Part shown: positions 23,334-36,600 of the stretch, piece by piece
Layout of the letters: the number at the start of each line of letters is the position of its first letter
Position numbering within the stretch: position 1 is the first letter of the stretch
Source: Grammothele lineata
Taxonomy: Eukaryota; Basidiomycota; Agaricomycetes; Polyporales; Polyporaceae
Assembly: GCA_002150815.3 (NCBI GenBank)
Contig: NDFF03000137.1
Location: forward strand, 124,001-188,000
Direction: 5' to 3'
Length of the DNA stretch: 64,000 bases
Translations under genes and position numbers: made by a program
The notes under the pieces: generated by a model
What the model saw: only the letters and a program-made list of their open reading frames with translations
Told to the model about the DNA's origin: nothing
The model's database searches: none

Positions 23334-26166
23334 ATGACCATCACTACTCGGATTATCGACGTGCCCGCCCTCAAGGCGATGAAGAACTCGGTTATTGGCA
23401 ATCGCACAGCGAAGGACTCATACGGACGAGATGAAGTGTGTATATCCAGGTGTGTACTATTTGATGCTTGTTAGAATATCCTGCTTCAATGTGATGCAGA
23501 CTCGTAGAATGTATCAACGATCCGCCTGTGCCTCTAGACGGCACTAGTACCTCTTCCACGGACGCCCGGATAGAGGCTGCACATATCATTGCCTCACTCT
23601 CGTACGGTATGTTTTCAACAAATGTGAATGCGTTTCTTTACCTTACGCGGTCATTCAGGTTCTTGTGACGCTCTCAGCACCTTGCTACGGCTCAATGCGT
23701 CACAAGCGCTTCTATACGCTATTTCTACTCTTCAACCTACCGACTCTGTGGCCTTGAAAGCCGCCTTAACTCGTGCGCTGCGTGCCTTAGCCGCGGCTAT
23801 CGCGGAGACTGTCGGGCCCTCACAATGGGGCCTCTCACCCTCCACCTCCGTCCTCCGTCGCGAAGCTAAGGAAGCTCTGGAATACTTCTTCCAGGTACGC
23901 ATCCTCCGCCATCCCAAAATGCGATGTCTCTCATCATCTGTGACAGCCGGAAGTGCTCGACGTTTACATACCTCTTCTTGTTGACCCTTCGCCACAAGTC
24001 AACGCTGCTGTCGCGCAGCTGATTGCGCATGCGGTAAAAGATAGTGCTCACCGCTCAATAGTGTCTGAGTGGTGTCCCCCCGCGGAGCGCAAGGTCGAGA
24101 CAAAGGGGAAACGTGGTTGGGAGAAGCGCGACCTCACCAAGTCGCCCAGTCGGCAGGGTGGGTGGATCGCCCGTACGTTGGCGGCGCTTCTCTTGGCGAA
24201 GGACGGAAAGGTGCGCACGCGAGCGTTAAGTTGGGCCGGTATCCGGTTCTAATAGTTCGAGTTCGGGCAGCTGCAAGAAGCAGCACTGTCCGCGCTTGCC
24301 TCGCTAGCCAAAGACAACGAGCAAGTAGCTCTGCGGCTCGCTAAGGGTCCGCCTGGACAAGAACGTAATATGTTCCAGTTGTTCATCTACGCTATACTAA
24401 GGTTGTGCTTTAGCTGTGTTATCTACCGTCCTTTCAATATGCAGGTCCCGAAACACGGATCTGCAGCTCGCGGCGTCGCTTTGGTGCGTAGTTTCACTTC
24501 TAGAACTTACTTGAAAGCATTAACGCCTACTTAGTGGAACGTATATCCTCCGCGCTTCGTCTCCCTCCAACCACTCCTATGTGTTGTCGAGCGATCAGAC
24601 TGCTGCTATCACAATCATGCACGTTCTGAATCGCATCGTCGGATCCGAGGCAGCCGGAAGCCTAGTGCGCACGAAAGCATGCTTCATCCTCTGTGAGTGA
24701 AATGGGTTGGTCAGTCTTATGAACGCTGATGGAGTGCCTACTACAGGTCATCTCGTATCCGACCACAGGAATTTCTGCCAGCTTGCGTACGAGCGAAATT
24801 CTCTTCTGGAGGTCGCCAACCTCCTCACCTCGGTCACACCACTCGAGAAGACACCTGAATCGGAGGAGGACGAGCCGTACAACATTTCACGCTTGCGTGA
24901 GGTTAATATTCTGATACGTGTCATCACTCTACTATGGCTTACCGACGTATTTACATATAGGCAGCTCTCACCGCGGTTGCCGCGATTTCGTTCTTTGACA
25001 ACGACATCCGCACCGCTGTGACAGACGAATATCGACTAATTCCTGCGATACAGGCAAGTCTCACCCATCAATACATTGGCATTCGCTACGCCGCGTGCCA
25101 ATGTGCTCGTGCACTGAGTCGTGCAGTCGCTGCTCTGCGAACAAACATCGTCGACACCGGTTTGGGCATGGCCGTATTTCAGCTCTTCATGAAAGAAGAC
25201 GAAGACAGACAAGTGATGTATGCAGCCTCAACAGTGATATGCAATCTGTTACCTGACTTCTCGCCCTTGCGCTCGGTGAGATGTCCACTCTGGTTTCAAC
25301 AGCAAGCCCAGGTCCCTGACGATAGTGAGATGTGATAGACACTGATTGAGCAAGGAGTGATGGCGAGGTTGGTGCAGCTACTGAACAACGAGGACCCTGA
25401 GCTGCGCCTGAATGCCCTGTGGGCTTTCAAGAACTTGATGTACAAGGGCACGCCCGAACAAAAGCGACAGGCGATGAGCAGCATCGGCTGGGCGAATATG
25501 AACAAGTACGTGTTACCATCGCGTGTGCGTATTCACAGCTCAATCGCCGCAGTTTACTTTTGGATGGGAACCTCCGAATCCGCGAGCAAGCGCTTCACAT
25601 CCTTCGAAACGTAGCCGATCGTAACGAAGACATCGATCTTCTATTTTCCGAGTTAGGAGGCAGCGAGTCGGTGTTGAATATCTTGACGGCCGCAATGGAT
25701 TCGGACGATGATGACGTCGTACTCCAGGTACGGTCCTTGTAGCGGGCCGCCCTTTCTATAGCTCACCGGGTCTATACACCTACAGGCTGTGTTCATGTTC
25801 GCCAACATCGCAAATAGCCCCGCGTACCAGCGCTTTCTCCTCGGCGACGCGCGACTTCTTTCTCGCCTACGCGAGTGCCTCGTCGACGCCAAGGTTGAGA
25901 TCCGCAGGCCGGCGGTCTCATGCGTGCTTGAGCTCGCGCGCTCGAACCCACTCGCACACCGGGAGCTGCACGAGGCGGGGATCGACTCTACGCTTCGGCA
26001 CATGTGCGAGCACGTCCACGGCAGCGCGGTTGGCACGAGTCCGACGAGTCTGCGCCTCGGAGCCGGGGGACGCCACACGATGGGCGCGGAGGACGACTTG
26101 GAGGTGTACGACAAGGCGCTGCAGGCGCTGCGCTGGCTCGAACGGAGCGCGGACATGGATGTATGA
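23334..26166 (+). CDS. Gid5/Vid28 (ARMC8) armadillo-repeat subunit of GID/CTLH E3 ligase
   Basis: Twelve exons (23334-23449, 23500-23606, 23659-23894, 23947-24210, 24256-24401, 24445-24483, 24535-24692, 24747-24901, 24961-25275, 25339-25505, 25553-25727, 25786-26166), 752 residues. An all-helical armadillo solenoid; clear repeats include LVQLLNNEDPELRLNALWAF, LRIREQALHILRNVADRNED and VKLQ-like VEIRRPAVSCVLELARSNP. The arrangement matches ARMC8/Gid5, the scaffold that connects the substrate receptor (Gid4) to the GID/CTLH ubiquitin ligase, which degrades gluconeogenic enzymes. An acidic insertion (PESEEDEPYN) interrupts one repeat. The fold is certain; the Gid5 assignment is likely but not proven. 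Confidence 0.82.
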
Positions 26167-27087
26167 AGGGCGTCATTGTGAGAGTCCCGATTGCTTTCTG
26201 GATGTTTGTATCGCTATTTAGTTGCGGCTTTGTGATACTGCTATGGTTCAGATATAAGCGACGTGGTACGATTGACGCTTTTGAATGATGCCAATGTAAG
26301 TAAGAGAAGGTCGCATTTCGGAGTTATGTCGGAGTGTGGACATCGTGTAGAGCCTCTCCCCAAGCGCTCGAACTTTCCCACCTATACTCATGTGCATCTG
26401 GGCACACTCTTCCTGAAAGAGATAGAATACGAGTCTATCTGGTTCAGCGTTCTCTCTGTGAAAGGGTTTTTGCTTACAAATATGTGGTGAGTTTCTCGCT
26501 CCCAGGATGTGCAGCTCAAGCGAGCTGAGCTGCGACCTCATTCAGTGGTACCATATAGTGAAGGTTCAGTTACATGAGAATCAGACTGGCATGCTCTACT
26601 TGACTGCCATCGTGATAATCTTTCAATGCGGTGAGCAAACCGGGCACTACGGCGAAATTTCTGGCGGGGCCCTCTCGAAGCCCGTATTCTAGATCAGCGT
26701 GAAAGGGGCGAAGAGGGGCGAAGGCGGGGAAACGGCCTATCTATGTATGTCTATCCGGCCAACGGCAGCTATCGCAGAACATCCCTTGAGGCCGCAAGTC
26801 GTTGCTATTGTTACTAACCTAGTCTCCCCCTGACTAGAGGCACCCACGCTGACGAGTGCCGTTCCTTACGATCTGTGCGGGTCACAAGTCGCACTATCTG
26901 CCTACCATCTCCGATCTCATGGCAGGCGCACACGCCGCACCATGACGGTGTTGTCGACATAAAGCACGCGCCTGCCCTTGGCGTGTATGCAGCGTCCGGC
27001 TTCCGCCCCACGCCCCCCTGCCTTTCGCCCCGCTAGGCCGCCGGTGCCCGCGTTCGACGCTCCCCTCCGCCTGAGTCGTCGCCGACC
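26167..27087. other. Intergenic stretch GID5 to DUF6534 gene
   Basis: About 920 bp, no recognised gene. It should hold the GID5 3' region and the DUF6534 promoter. Confidence 0.5.
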
Positions 27088-29418
27088 ATGACTAGCGTGA
27101 TCCTCCTCACCCCAGGACTCACCTCCATGCCTCGGGCGTCTGCTACCGGCGTTGCAGAGTCCGCTATAGGTGGAGTGACCTCCTTCACCATCTCCGCCGG
27201 CGAGTCCGCCATTGGGGCGGTCACGACTTTCACCGAGACTTTCGTCGGCAGTGCTACCATCGGTGCTGCCCCGACCGTATCCGCACCCATCTCGGTGTGG
27301 CCAGCTGCGACACTCTCGGTGCCCGCGGGCGCAGGGGCTGATACCGCGGCGCTCGCAGCCCTGATGGGCACCTACACAGATATTGTGGCCGACCTCCGGA
27401 TTGCCTTGGGGGCACAGCAAATTGGTCTCGTTCTCGCGTGCATGTAAGTGGATAATCACGAGTCGGGCACCCGACTTGGATGTGCTCATTATTCTCATGT
27501 CCGCAGAACATTCGGCATCGTACTCGCGAAGGCGGCCTCTTACGTCCGCACAAGGAAATCGGATGGCATGATAACTAAGGCTACCGTGCGTGGAGTCCTC
27601 TGATGGGTTCACATTGACATCGTCTGAACTCTGCGCAGGTGGCGAGCATGATGTACGCATGCTGTTTACATACTGACTGGCAGTACGACTGGGCTGACGG
27701 GTTTGTGCGCAGATCGTTCAACGTAGTTCAGCTCATCGCTACCATCCATGCCAGTTATTCCACGTCAGTCCCTGACTTCGGTGACCTGTACTCTCTCGTG
27801 AAGAATCGATGGTGAGTGTCAAGTGGGCTATGGACTTGAACCTCTACTTGACGATGCACGATCCAGGGACATCATGGTGAATTACACTATGGATCTGAAA
27901 GAGAAGTTGCATACTCACCGTTAACGCCACAAATAGATCCAGATTGGTCTTGTCGTACGCCTTCAGCAAGTTGCAGTCTTCAACTGCCCGCTAATTGTTC
28001 TATCTTTAGGCGTTTGCCGCTACAGTCGCCCAGACGTTAGTGCTCTGAGTTGTCCCTATAGCCTTCGTCTCCACAAGCTAATGTCCGCGTGATAGACACC
28101 ATCTTCTTCGGCTACATTCAAGTAAGAGTATCTCAAACTCGCGTCTTAAATAGCGATTTGACGTACCGTATGTTTAGTCATGGGAAACGTAGTCCTCACT
28201 CTGGTGACAGTGTGTCCTTATTCCGCCTTCCCTGGCCCGCAATGATGTTCAACGATTGTTTACTTCTGTCTTAGTTGGTCTTCGTTGCCCTTCAATTTGG
28301 TACGTTCGTCTCGTCTAACCAAACTTGAACCGTCTCATCCGTCCTGGCTCGCATCCGTCCTAACTCGGTTTCTAGCTCTTTCATGGGGTAAGTCAATTGA
28401 ATTGACATAATACGATCACGATGACGAGATATCGGCACACTACCAGTTGCCGTAGGCTTCATGTAAGCAGTATGCAGTTGGCTGTTGAGAATTCTGCGTG
28501 AGGATGATTCCTAGGTTCCGCCAGGGTTACGTCAGCGTGTTCTTAGTGCACACTGAGAATGAGGTATGCAGATCCCATAGGGTCTACTTATGCTCTAAGC
28601 ACTTATAGACATCACATCTCATCAGTGGCCCCTGATCACGACATTTGCCCTCGCTGTGGGAATCAACGTCTTCATCGCTGTTGTTGCATATATCTGGACC
28701 CAGAGACCGCACATGCTCCAGATGTGCGTTTGCTCTTCCATCTAATATGGCAATATGTTGGTGATTGTTGATAGGTATCACCGTACTACGTTCGCCAGCG
28801 AGTTGGAGTACTGGACATGCAGGAGTCTATTCGGTTCTGCGTACGTTGTAGTTCCTGCGCTCAATATGTCTGTGAATTCTGACCGATGACTTCTTCCCCT
28901 GTAGGGTCGTGTCTATCTTTGCTGCCGTAGTCGCCGTCACGATGAGCGTCGATATGGTCTGGCTCGCTGCAACGTTCTCCCTCGGTAACCGTACGTCTCC
29001 CTATACCACACGCCCATTCCTTCCTTCGCCGCTCACTATCTCTACCAACTCCCGCTAGTTTACACCATTAGCGTGCTCCTGAGGTGAGACACGTTCTCCT
29101 CCTGCCGTCTCAATATACTTTCCTTGCGACTACACTGAATGTTACTCCTAATCAGCCTCGAGGCTTCTTCGAATGTGACCCACCTCGCCCCGGCCCGCGC
29201 ATCAGCAGCGACCGAGTCAGACGTGTGGAATGACATCATTAAGGCGCAAATATCCAAAGCCAGGGAGGCCGGAGCCAGTGCCGAAGCGTACGATAGCGCG
29301 CTCACGGAGAAAGGCCTGCATAACACCAACTTCTATATCAACGACATTGCTGTGAGCTTTCCTTTCCCATTGACCTGATCGAACTACCGACGCATTTCTC
29401 TCATGTCTAACCAAGTAA
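27088..29418 (+). CDS. DUF6534-family multi-spanning membrane protein
   Basis: Highly split gene of the Agaricomycete DUF6534 membrane family, function unknown. Exon 1 (27088 to about 27445) codes an Ala/Ser/Thr-rich extension of about 100 residues with a tandem repeat (ESAIGGVTSFTISAG / ESAIGAVTTFTETFVG), then ALGAQQIGLVLACITFGIVL. Later exons read FNVVQLIATIHASYS, WPLITTFALAVGINVFIAVV, VVSIFAAVVAVTMSVDMVWL and LYTISVLLSLEASSNVTHLA, i.e. several membrane helices. The C-tail is polar and helical (DVWNDIIKAQISKAREAG) and ends DIA-stop at 29416-29418 after a last intron. Some small internal exons (27840-28500) are tentative. Confidence 0.68.
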
Positions 29419-31459
29419 CGACATGTGGCTGAGGATGGCCACAGACATCCTTCTTACGACCTCATTTACGACCACACGTATTTTCCCTCAGTTTTCTCCC
29501 TATTCTCTCCACTACCCGACCCTATGGCGACTCGTCAAAACGAATCTCAATTAGCCCGTTTGTTGTAAACTCTTTGATGGTCGGCGTGGTTCTGCGTTGC
29601 TCCTCATTTCAATCTAGTAATCATATGTACGGTAGTCTGTGTGTTTGGATTCTCGGTTTGGATCTGCCCCTGGCAATGCACTTATTACGATGACCCCAAC
29701 AAGCGCGGAAATAGATGTCTCCTCAAACCTGCTCGTATGCCTGCCTCCTGCCTGGGGCACGAGAGGGCACGAGCCTTATTCAACAGCTGTAAGCTTTTGC
29801 AGTCTACACACTCCAAGCTTCGAGCCCTAGCCTCCAGAATGGGGCACCAATGGGCTGTGCTGGCAGTTATAATCATCAGAGTTTAGCCTAGTGTACATAC
29901 CATGACGTGGCACGAAGTACCTCGTATGTGCTTGGTTGATCAGAGTCGATGAGATATGTGTCCTTTCTCGCTTTAATCGTCGAAACTTCAGTAGCTTCAC
30001 CGTTGTGCTATCAACGTAGCTCGAGAGAGTCGTAACAGGTCGTAACGCGGAGGAATTATAGGCGCCTGTACTAGACGCGGATCAATAGCATGAGATACAA
30101 GACTAAATAGGAAAACATGGTGACCAGTAATGAACCAGAACCAACTTTAGCTCAAACCTATCATACGTTCTCACGGTACTTGGTTTTTTGAGAGGCGCCT
30201 ACGCGCCCGGTCCGATTCTTTTCCGTATTGTCCACTATTTCTCAAACCCAGCATTCGGTATGTAGCCATACATCGTGCCATTGGGTGCCCTTGGGGGCGC
30301 AGTAACACACAACGCTGCCAACTTCTAGGACTCGGAATCCCTCCATAGCCGCGTATGCACACACGACCACGTGACTATCAGAAACGGGGCTTTTCGGGTG
30401 CAGCATCTATTCTCAGCGTCTAAGGACGTCCGATGGAGACCAGCACGTGATCGAACCCTCGCACCAAAGTTCCGCACTCCACGAGGCGACTACTTTCAAA
30501 AGAGCACAAAAACAAGCTAGAAATATTTTAACAAGCCCCTTAGTGATATTCAGCACAAAAAATGTTTGAAAGTACACACAATCGCTCATCTAGGCGACGT
30601 AGACCTCAAGCACGTGCTTCCGGAGAGAACCGGGTGCAGCGTTTATGGCACGTGAAGTGAATTCCCCCGGTAAGAAGACCGATTCATAAAAGAATCGGAA
30701 CTTCGCACGTTAATATTTGATCATTGAACGTAGCGGCCTTGTTCCTGGACGTCAAGCTCCTGAATCCCACCGCCTGAGGCTTTAATTTTCGCGCTTCATA
30801 CGAGTTCCAACTTCGGCGTCGATATTCCACAAGCTTACTCCGTACTGCAAGAGAGGTTACACGCTGGATCTAATTTCTCTGAGGGCTAAAATATGAAGCC
30901 ATTGCTCAGTTGTAGCGACTTCGGTCTCTTCGCAATTCAATAGACCTCGTGCCGTCCTACATACCCACACAGTCGCTGTGGCAAACATCAGCTTCCTACA
31001 TGAGGATCCCTTCCTGGTGAGAACGCCGCGTCCGCTTCTACGTGCCGGCCGTCTTTGTCTAATCCACCGTGCGTAAAGGAAGGCAATAATGAACACCGTG
31101 GTCCGATCGGGAGCTCGCCCCACCGCAAAGTCCGACATTAATAACTGCCGCGAGTGAGGTTATAGTATTTTGCTGGCCTCTCAACCCTCGACGAAATCGA
31201 CAGCAGAGTCGATTGCTGCTGCACGCGGTGTGCAGTACTTATATGCGGTCGTGCTTCCAAAGCCTCTGAATTGCGCGATCGGGGATCGCGAGTCCCGAAC
31301 GGACATCCTTCATCTGCAAGTGTCTCTTGTTCCAGGCTGTGGGAAATATGGTAGCCGTAAGGTCTACCTGAGGTATAAAAGAGCCTCGTTCCAGTACCGA
31401 TTCTCGTACACGCCTTTCTTTCTTGGTCAACCCCCCTTGCTGACAGTACTCGCGTTGAC
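29419..31459. other. Two-kilobase geneless stretch
   Basis: No gene recognised on either strand. It holds four CACGTG palindromes between 30368 and 30654, a perfect hairpin around 30681-30700 (ccgattc/gaatcgg) and a TATA box at 31374. It is upstream of the aldo-keto reductase gene. Confidence 0.6.
31374..31380 (+). promoter_or_regulatory. TATA box of aldo-keto reductase gene
   Basis: tataaaa lies 80 bp upstream of the ATG at 31460 and is followed by a pyrimidine-rich stretch, as expected of a fungal core promoter. Confidence 0.6.
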
Positions 31460-32931
31460 ATGGCCTCCAAATTCTGGACCGCAGCTCCCCCGCCGCCGAC
31501 CAAGCTCGGCCAATATCGCCAGCTCTCTCCCCTCGCGGGCGTACACGTCTCACCGCTTTGTCTGGGCGGGATGAGCATCGGCGACAAATGGGCGGAGGCT
31601 GGCTTCGGTGCGATGGACAAGGAGTCGAGCTTCAAGCTCCTGGACGCGTTCTACGATAAGGGCGGGAACTTCATCGATACCGCCAACGGGTACCAGCACG
31701 AATCCTCCGAAGAGTTTATAGGGGAGTGGATGGAGAAGCGGGGGATCCGCGACCATATCGTCGTTGCTACGAAGGTAGAGAGGTTTCGCGGCGTACGTCT
31801 TGTGACTATGCATCTAGCTAAAACATTTTCTGCACAGTACACCGCCAATTACAAGCGTCATGACGATAGCTTGAAGCAAAAGGTTCATTACATCGGCAAC
31901 AACGTAAAGTCTATGACCATCTCGCTCGAAGCGTCGTTGAAGAAGCTCCGCACGCATTATATCGACATATTTTACGTCCATTGGGTAAGCAAGTCCTATA
32001 TTTTCCTGAGATTATGGCTTATTTTTGACCTCGCATTCTCAGTGGGACTGGGAGACGTCCGTGGAAGAGGTCATGAACGGTCTACACAATCTCGTGGTTT
32101 CGGGCAAAGTTCTCTATCTGGCACGTCGCTACTTCCAGTTCCGAGCCTGGCCGGCACGCTAACGCCTGCTTCGTACATAGGGAATCTCTGACACTCCCGC
32201 GTGGATCGTCGCGAAGGCGAACCAATACGCCCGGATGTCCGGCAAGACGCCCTTCTCGATCTACCAGGGCGCGTGGAGCATTCTCCAGCGCGACTTCGAG
32301 CGCGACATCATCCCCATGGCACGTGCCGAGGGTCTCGCGCTCGCCCCATGGAACGTGCTCGCCGCAGGGCGCATCCGGACAGACGAGGAGGAGGAGAGGC
32401 GTCGCCAGACGGGCGAAAAGGGTCGGTTCTCTCCCTCGCCCTCCGCAGCGTCGGATACTCGGGACTGACGCTCAGATCCTCGACGACAGGCCGCATCGCC
32501 TTTAATCCAGATTGGGAGCGTACGCCTGAGCAGCGTAAGGTATGCCAGGCGCTCGAGGAGGTCGCCAAGCAGGTCGGCACGAAGAGCATCCAGGCCGTCG
32601 CGGTCGCGTACGTGATGCAGAAGACGACGCACGTGTTCCCCATCATCGGCGGACGCAAGGTCGAGCAGCTCGAGGGCAACATTGAGGCGCTCAATATTGC
32701 GCTGTCCGACGAGCAGGTCGCATATCTCGAAGGCGTCCTGCCGTTCGCCAAGGGCTTCCCGCACGACTTCTGCGTGAGTGCTCGCGTCGGCCCTCTTAGC
32801 GCCGCTTGTGCTATGGATGATGCTGACTGCAATGTCAGGGCGATGGGAGCTCCTTCATCCCGCTCATGAAGAACGCTGCCAACTTCGTCAAGTGGCCTCG
32901 GGCACCTGCCATCCGTCCCACTGCGGAGTAA
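31460..32931 (+). CDS. Aryl-alcohol dehydrogenase-type aldo-keto reductase
   Basis: Six exons (31460-31774, 31838-31984, 32043-32120, 32181-32421, 32490-32773, 32839-32931), 385 residues. NAD(P)H-dependent reductase of the AKR9/aryl-alcohol dehydrogenase group, which in wood-decay fungi reduces aromatic aldehydes. Motifs: VSPLCLGGMSIGDKW, NFIDTANGYQHESSEEFIGE (catalytic Asp and Tyr), LRTHYIDIFYVHWWDWETSV (catalytic His), GKVLYLGISDTPAWIV and THVFPIIGGRKVEQL (cofactor site). Intron 3 starts with GC; only this donor keeps VLYLGISDTP intact. The intron after TGEKG uses the acceptor at 32489. A TATA box is present. Confidence 0.93.
32121..32180 (+). other. GC-AG intron in aldo-keto reductase gene
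   Basis: 60-nt intron with donor gcacgt and acceptor catag, phase 0 between LYL and GISDTP. No GT donor nearby preserves the conserved motif. Confidence 0.8.
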
Positions 32932-33630
32932 AACATACTGTACATCCAAACGAAAGGAATGGAGCGCTTATGGAAGCGGTTGTCGTGAGGTTGAAGGTCG
33001 CCGGGCGAGCAAGCGTTATACAGTAGCCCGATGTGTCATTTGTACATGGCTGAAGACAGACTTTGGACTTGTGATGTGCCTGTTTACGAGACTACACGGT
33101 CGAATACACAGTTGGCAGATCTTTCCTTCTAAGTATCCTACGTACGACTGCCATGATGACACTCCGTGCACATCGACTGGGCGTCTGGACCTCTGCGTCC
33201 AGAGAAGAGAGAGAAAAGAAGATAGTACAGATGGGCGCCAGAAACAAGTCCTTCTGTTGCGTTTCGCCGAATCTACAAGGTGATGTAATTGTGAGAGTAC
33301 GGAAACAAGGGGGGAAAGAACACGGTTGAGTGGAGACGGATGCAGGGGCGACCATCGACGAAGGCGCTCGAACGACAACACTGGGGAGGAGGGTAGGTGT
33401 GGGGTGGGAGTGGCTGAGAAACAACACGTCGCGCAACAAATAGAACTCAACGGCGAGGATCCTCCCGTACAACCGGAAGCCTGCGCGAAAAGCAATACCT
33501 GATCACGTCCGTATGTCACCCAAATGTATGCGAATCACGTTTCACTGGGAGCGCCAAAGCGCCTTCGCGCGTTTTGCGGAGCAGGGGTAGGAGGGGAGTA
33601 TAGGAACGGCTGGTAGCTAACCGGGCGCGG
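32932..33630. other. Intergenic stretch between convergent AKR and DOA1 genes
   Basis: About 700 bp of convergent 3' regions; no recognised gene. Confidence 0.5.
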
Positions 33631-36600
33631 TCAGAGCAGCGAGACGATCTCCTGGGAGACGTCCCTGATCCGGGTCTCTGAAAACGTCGACGTCAGCGCT
33701 GACAGAGCCTGGCGCGTATTCGCGGCCTGCTCGGTGCTTAAGGGGCGCGACTGCTCCCTCGCGGCGAAGACCTATCGGTCGCGATGAGAATGAAGGTCGC
33801 AGAAAGGAGAGCGCTGCTACTCACCAGGTCTCCGAGAGCGACGAGGGCGCGGTACGCCGCCTCCGCCTCAGTCTTCTCGGACTGCAAGATCTGCGCATCC
33901 TCGTCAGCGACTCCGGCGATCGTCAAGGATCTCGCCTCCACGTACCCCGAGCCCAAGTGTGACGAGCGTGTCTCTAACTGCAGACGGCAATGTTTCCCTC
34001 AAGCCCGTGCACGAAATGCTGATGCACATCGGGTCAGCATGTCAATCATTGAACTAAACCGCTACAACTCCTACTTGAACATGATCGTCGCGAGCGACGT
34101 GCGCAGGTTGTTCGTCAAGATCGTGTATGGAGCGTCCCCGAGCTTATTCAGCATCTGTCCGTGATGAGGGCGCCGAGCCAAGTCAGCCTCCACTCTTCAA
34201 AGCGGCCGCGGTTCAACATACGTCCTGTGTCCAGGTGCCATCTCCGATCTTTACGCCGTCCTGGAAGAAATTCGCGAGCGAGCGGAAGAGGAACAACAGG
34301 TTTGTCTCCCGGGGCTTCGGCAGCGGGGACGACCACGGCTCGCTCCAGCCCGCACCGGCGAAGAGAGCGTTGAAGAAGCGGGTCTGCAGCGCCTGGTCTT
34401 CGTACGCCGTCGGGCAGAACGCCACGACTAGTCGGCTGAGGTCCATGACTACCGGTCAATAGCGTAAGGTATACTGTTATGGCGCGGGGAGAGAGCGATC
34501 ACGTACGAGGGAAGAGTTGGGATTGTGGCCAACGCTCGAGGAGCTGGATGATCGCGTCGATATGACTGCCGGTGAGCCTCTTTGATGGGGGGTCCAGCGG
34601 GTGCGACACCGCTTGCGTGAGGTATGTGAAGGTCTCCTCGATGAGGTTGAGCTCTTGCGGATACATGCCAAGGGAACTTGTCGACTGTAGCGACGTGGTC
34701 AGCAAGGGGGCCACCGTTGGCAACATGCGTAGCTCACGATCTCGTTCTTGAGCGCCTGGTCAAACTGGTATAGCTTCGCTTGCATTGCGGACACGTGTGC
34801 TTGGCGGAAGGCGAGTGGTGTGCGCTGCAGGGGATCGGGTCAGATCGCGCATCGGCACCAGCGAATGAGGCGTACCGCTGGGATAATCTTCGTACCCGCT
34901 GCTTGTGTCGGTTGCGGCTGCGGGGGTACCGGTGTGGACGTGCTACTTGAGTACCTCGATGCGCCAGTCCATGGGTCTCCGGCTGTTGACGCGGGAGGGG
35001 CAGCTTGAGGAGCGGGTGATGCGGGTGAACGGTAACGAGATGCTCCTGTGAAAGGATCCATGAACTCCGAGGCTCCTGAACTTGAGGTCGCCTGGGCAGC
35101 CTGGTATCTCGAAGCACCTAGCACAAGCAGTGGGTGTGTGAGAAGGTCAGAATAAGACGACTCCACTCACCCGTGTACGGGTCGACGAACTGGCTACTAG
35201 CCGAGTTCCCGATGTTGACACCTGCCGTGTTCTTCTCGATGAACCGCACCACCTCGTCGAGGTAGCTCAAAGGGAGCTCATTTTCTTGCAAGAACCGCTG
35301 GGCCGCCGAGTACGGGTTGTCTGTGGGTACCATGAGCGGCTCGTGCGCACACAACTCCGAGATATTGGAACATACCGCTAGCATTATAGGGAAGCTTGAG
35401 GGGAGGGGCGCCCTCCTGGACGTCGACGTCGAAGACGTAGTCGTACTCCTTGCCCTGGTAGAGCTGCTTGCGGCCGGAGCCGACGGCGTCAACAACGTCC
35501 CCGATCTTCTGCCAGTTTCCGGACGCGCTGTCCCACTATTCGGTCCAGAGATCAGCCTCCCGCTTTGGGCGCAGATAATCAGCGGCGGGCGGGTCACCTG
35601 ATGCGCCTCGACGCTCTCGCCCCTGCGGATCATCTTGACCTCGCCAGGCTTTTTCCCTGGCGTACGGCGTCGGTGTCAGCACTAAGCCCGCTCCCGGCCG
35701 CCTCTCCTGCGCCCCGCCCAACGCACCTCGCTCCGCCAACGCCTCGGGCCCCGGCAGGTCAGACTTGTTCACGTCCCCGACCTGCTGCGCGGGCAGCGCC
35801 TGCGCGGCAACCATATCGTCGTACGCCTTGAGCTGGTCCGCGGCCGCCCACCGCGCCTCGTCCGAGCTGAACACGCGCACGACGCCGTCGCTGCACCCGG
35901 TCACGATGTCTCCGTTCGGCATCGTCGACACGGTCCAGACCGAGATCGCGGGGTGGACGAGCGTCTGCAGACACTCGCCGTCTGCGTGTCGAGCGGGTTT
36001 GGTAAGGCGTGAGCCAGCGGCGGACATCTCGGGGAATGGGGCTGACCTCGCCATATGCGCACCGTGCGGTCCTCGCCGCCCGAGACGATGTCCCCGTTGG
36101 GGAGGACGGATAGGCTATATACGAACGATGTGTGGCCGGGAAGGGTATAGACGCAGTCGCCTTCCATGGTCCAGATCCGGATTTCGCTGCCGGGTGGGGG
36201 CGTTCTAGACCGCGTCCTGGGAACCGCAGACGGGGAGCAGCACGCACCTGTCGTTCGAGCACGACGCGAATCCGATGTCCGTGATCAAGGCCAGCCCGCG
36301 CACCGCTTGCGTGTGGCCGGGGTACGTCCGGACGTTCTTGTGCTGCTTCCATAGCTTGATTGTGTTGTCCGCCGAACCTTCGAGCCCGTCGCGCGAGTCT
36401 GTCAGGGGCGCGCACACGGCACGAATAGAATGGCGGATATGGCGCACCCGTAAGAAACTGGCCCGCATCGATGGCGAGCACGGCCCAGACGGACTGCTGG
36501 TGGCCAACCAAGTCGTACAGCAGCTGGAAGTCCTTCCATACCTTTGCCGTCCTGAGGTGCGCGCGTGAGCTAGAGGCCACGCGTCCGCAGAATCTGGGTC

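Noticed and set aside
26917..27660. Minus-strand 247-codon frame
   Set aside because: Antisense of the first exons of the DUF6534 gene; low-complexity translation and no motif.
30420..30480. tRNA-like B-box (gggttcgatc, minus strand)
   Set aside because: No complementary T-arm, acceptor stem or A-box around it.
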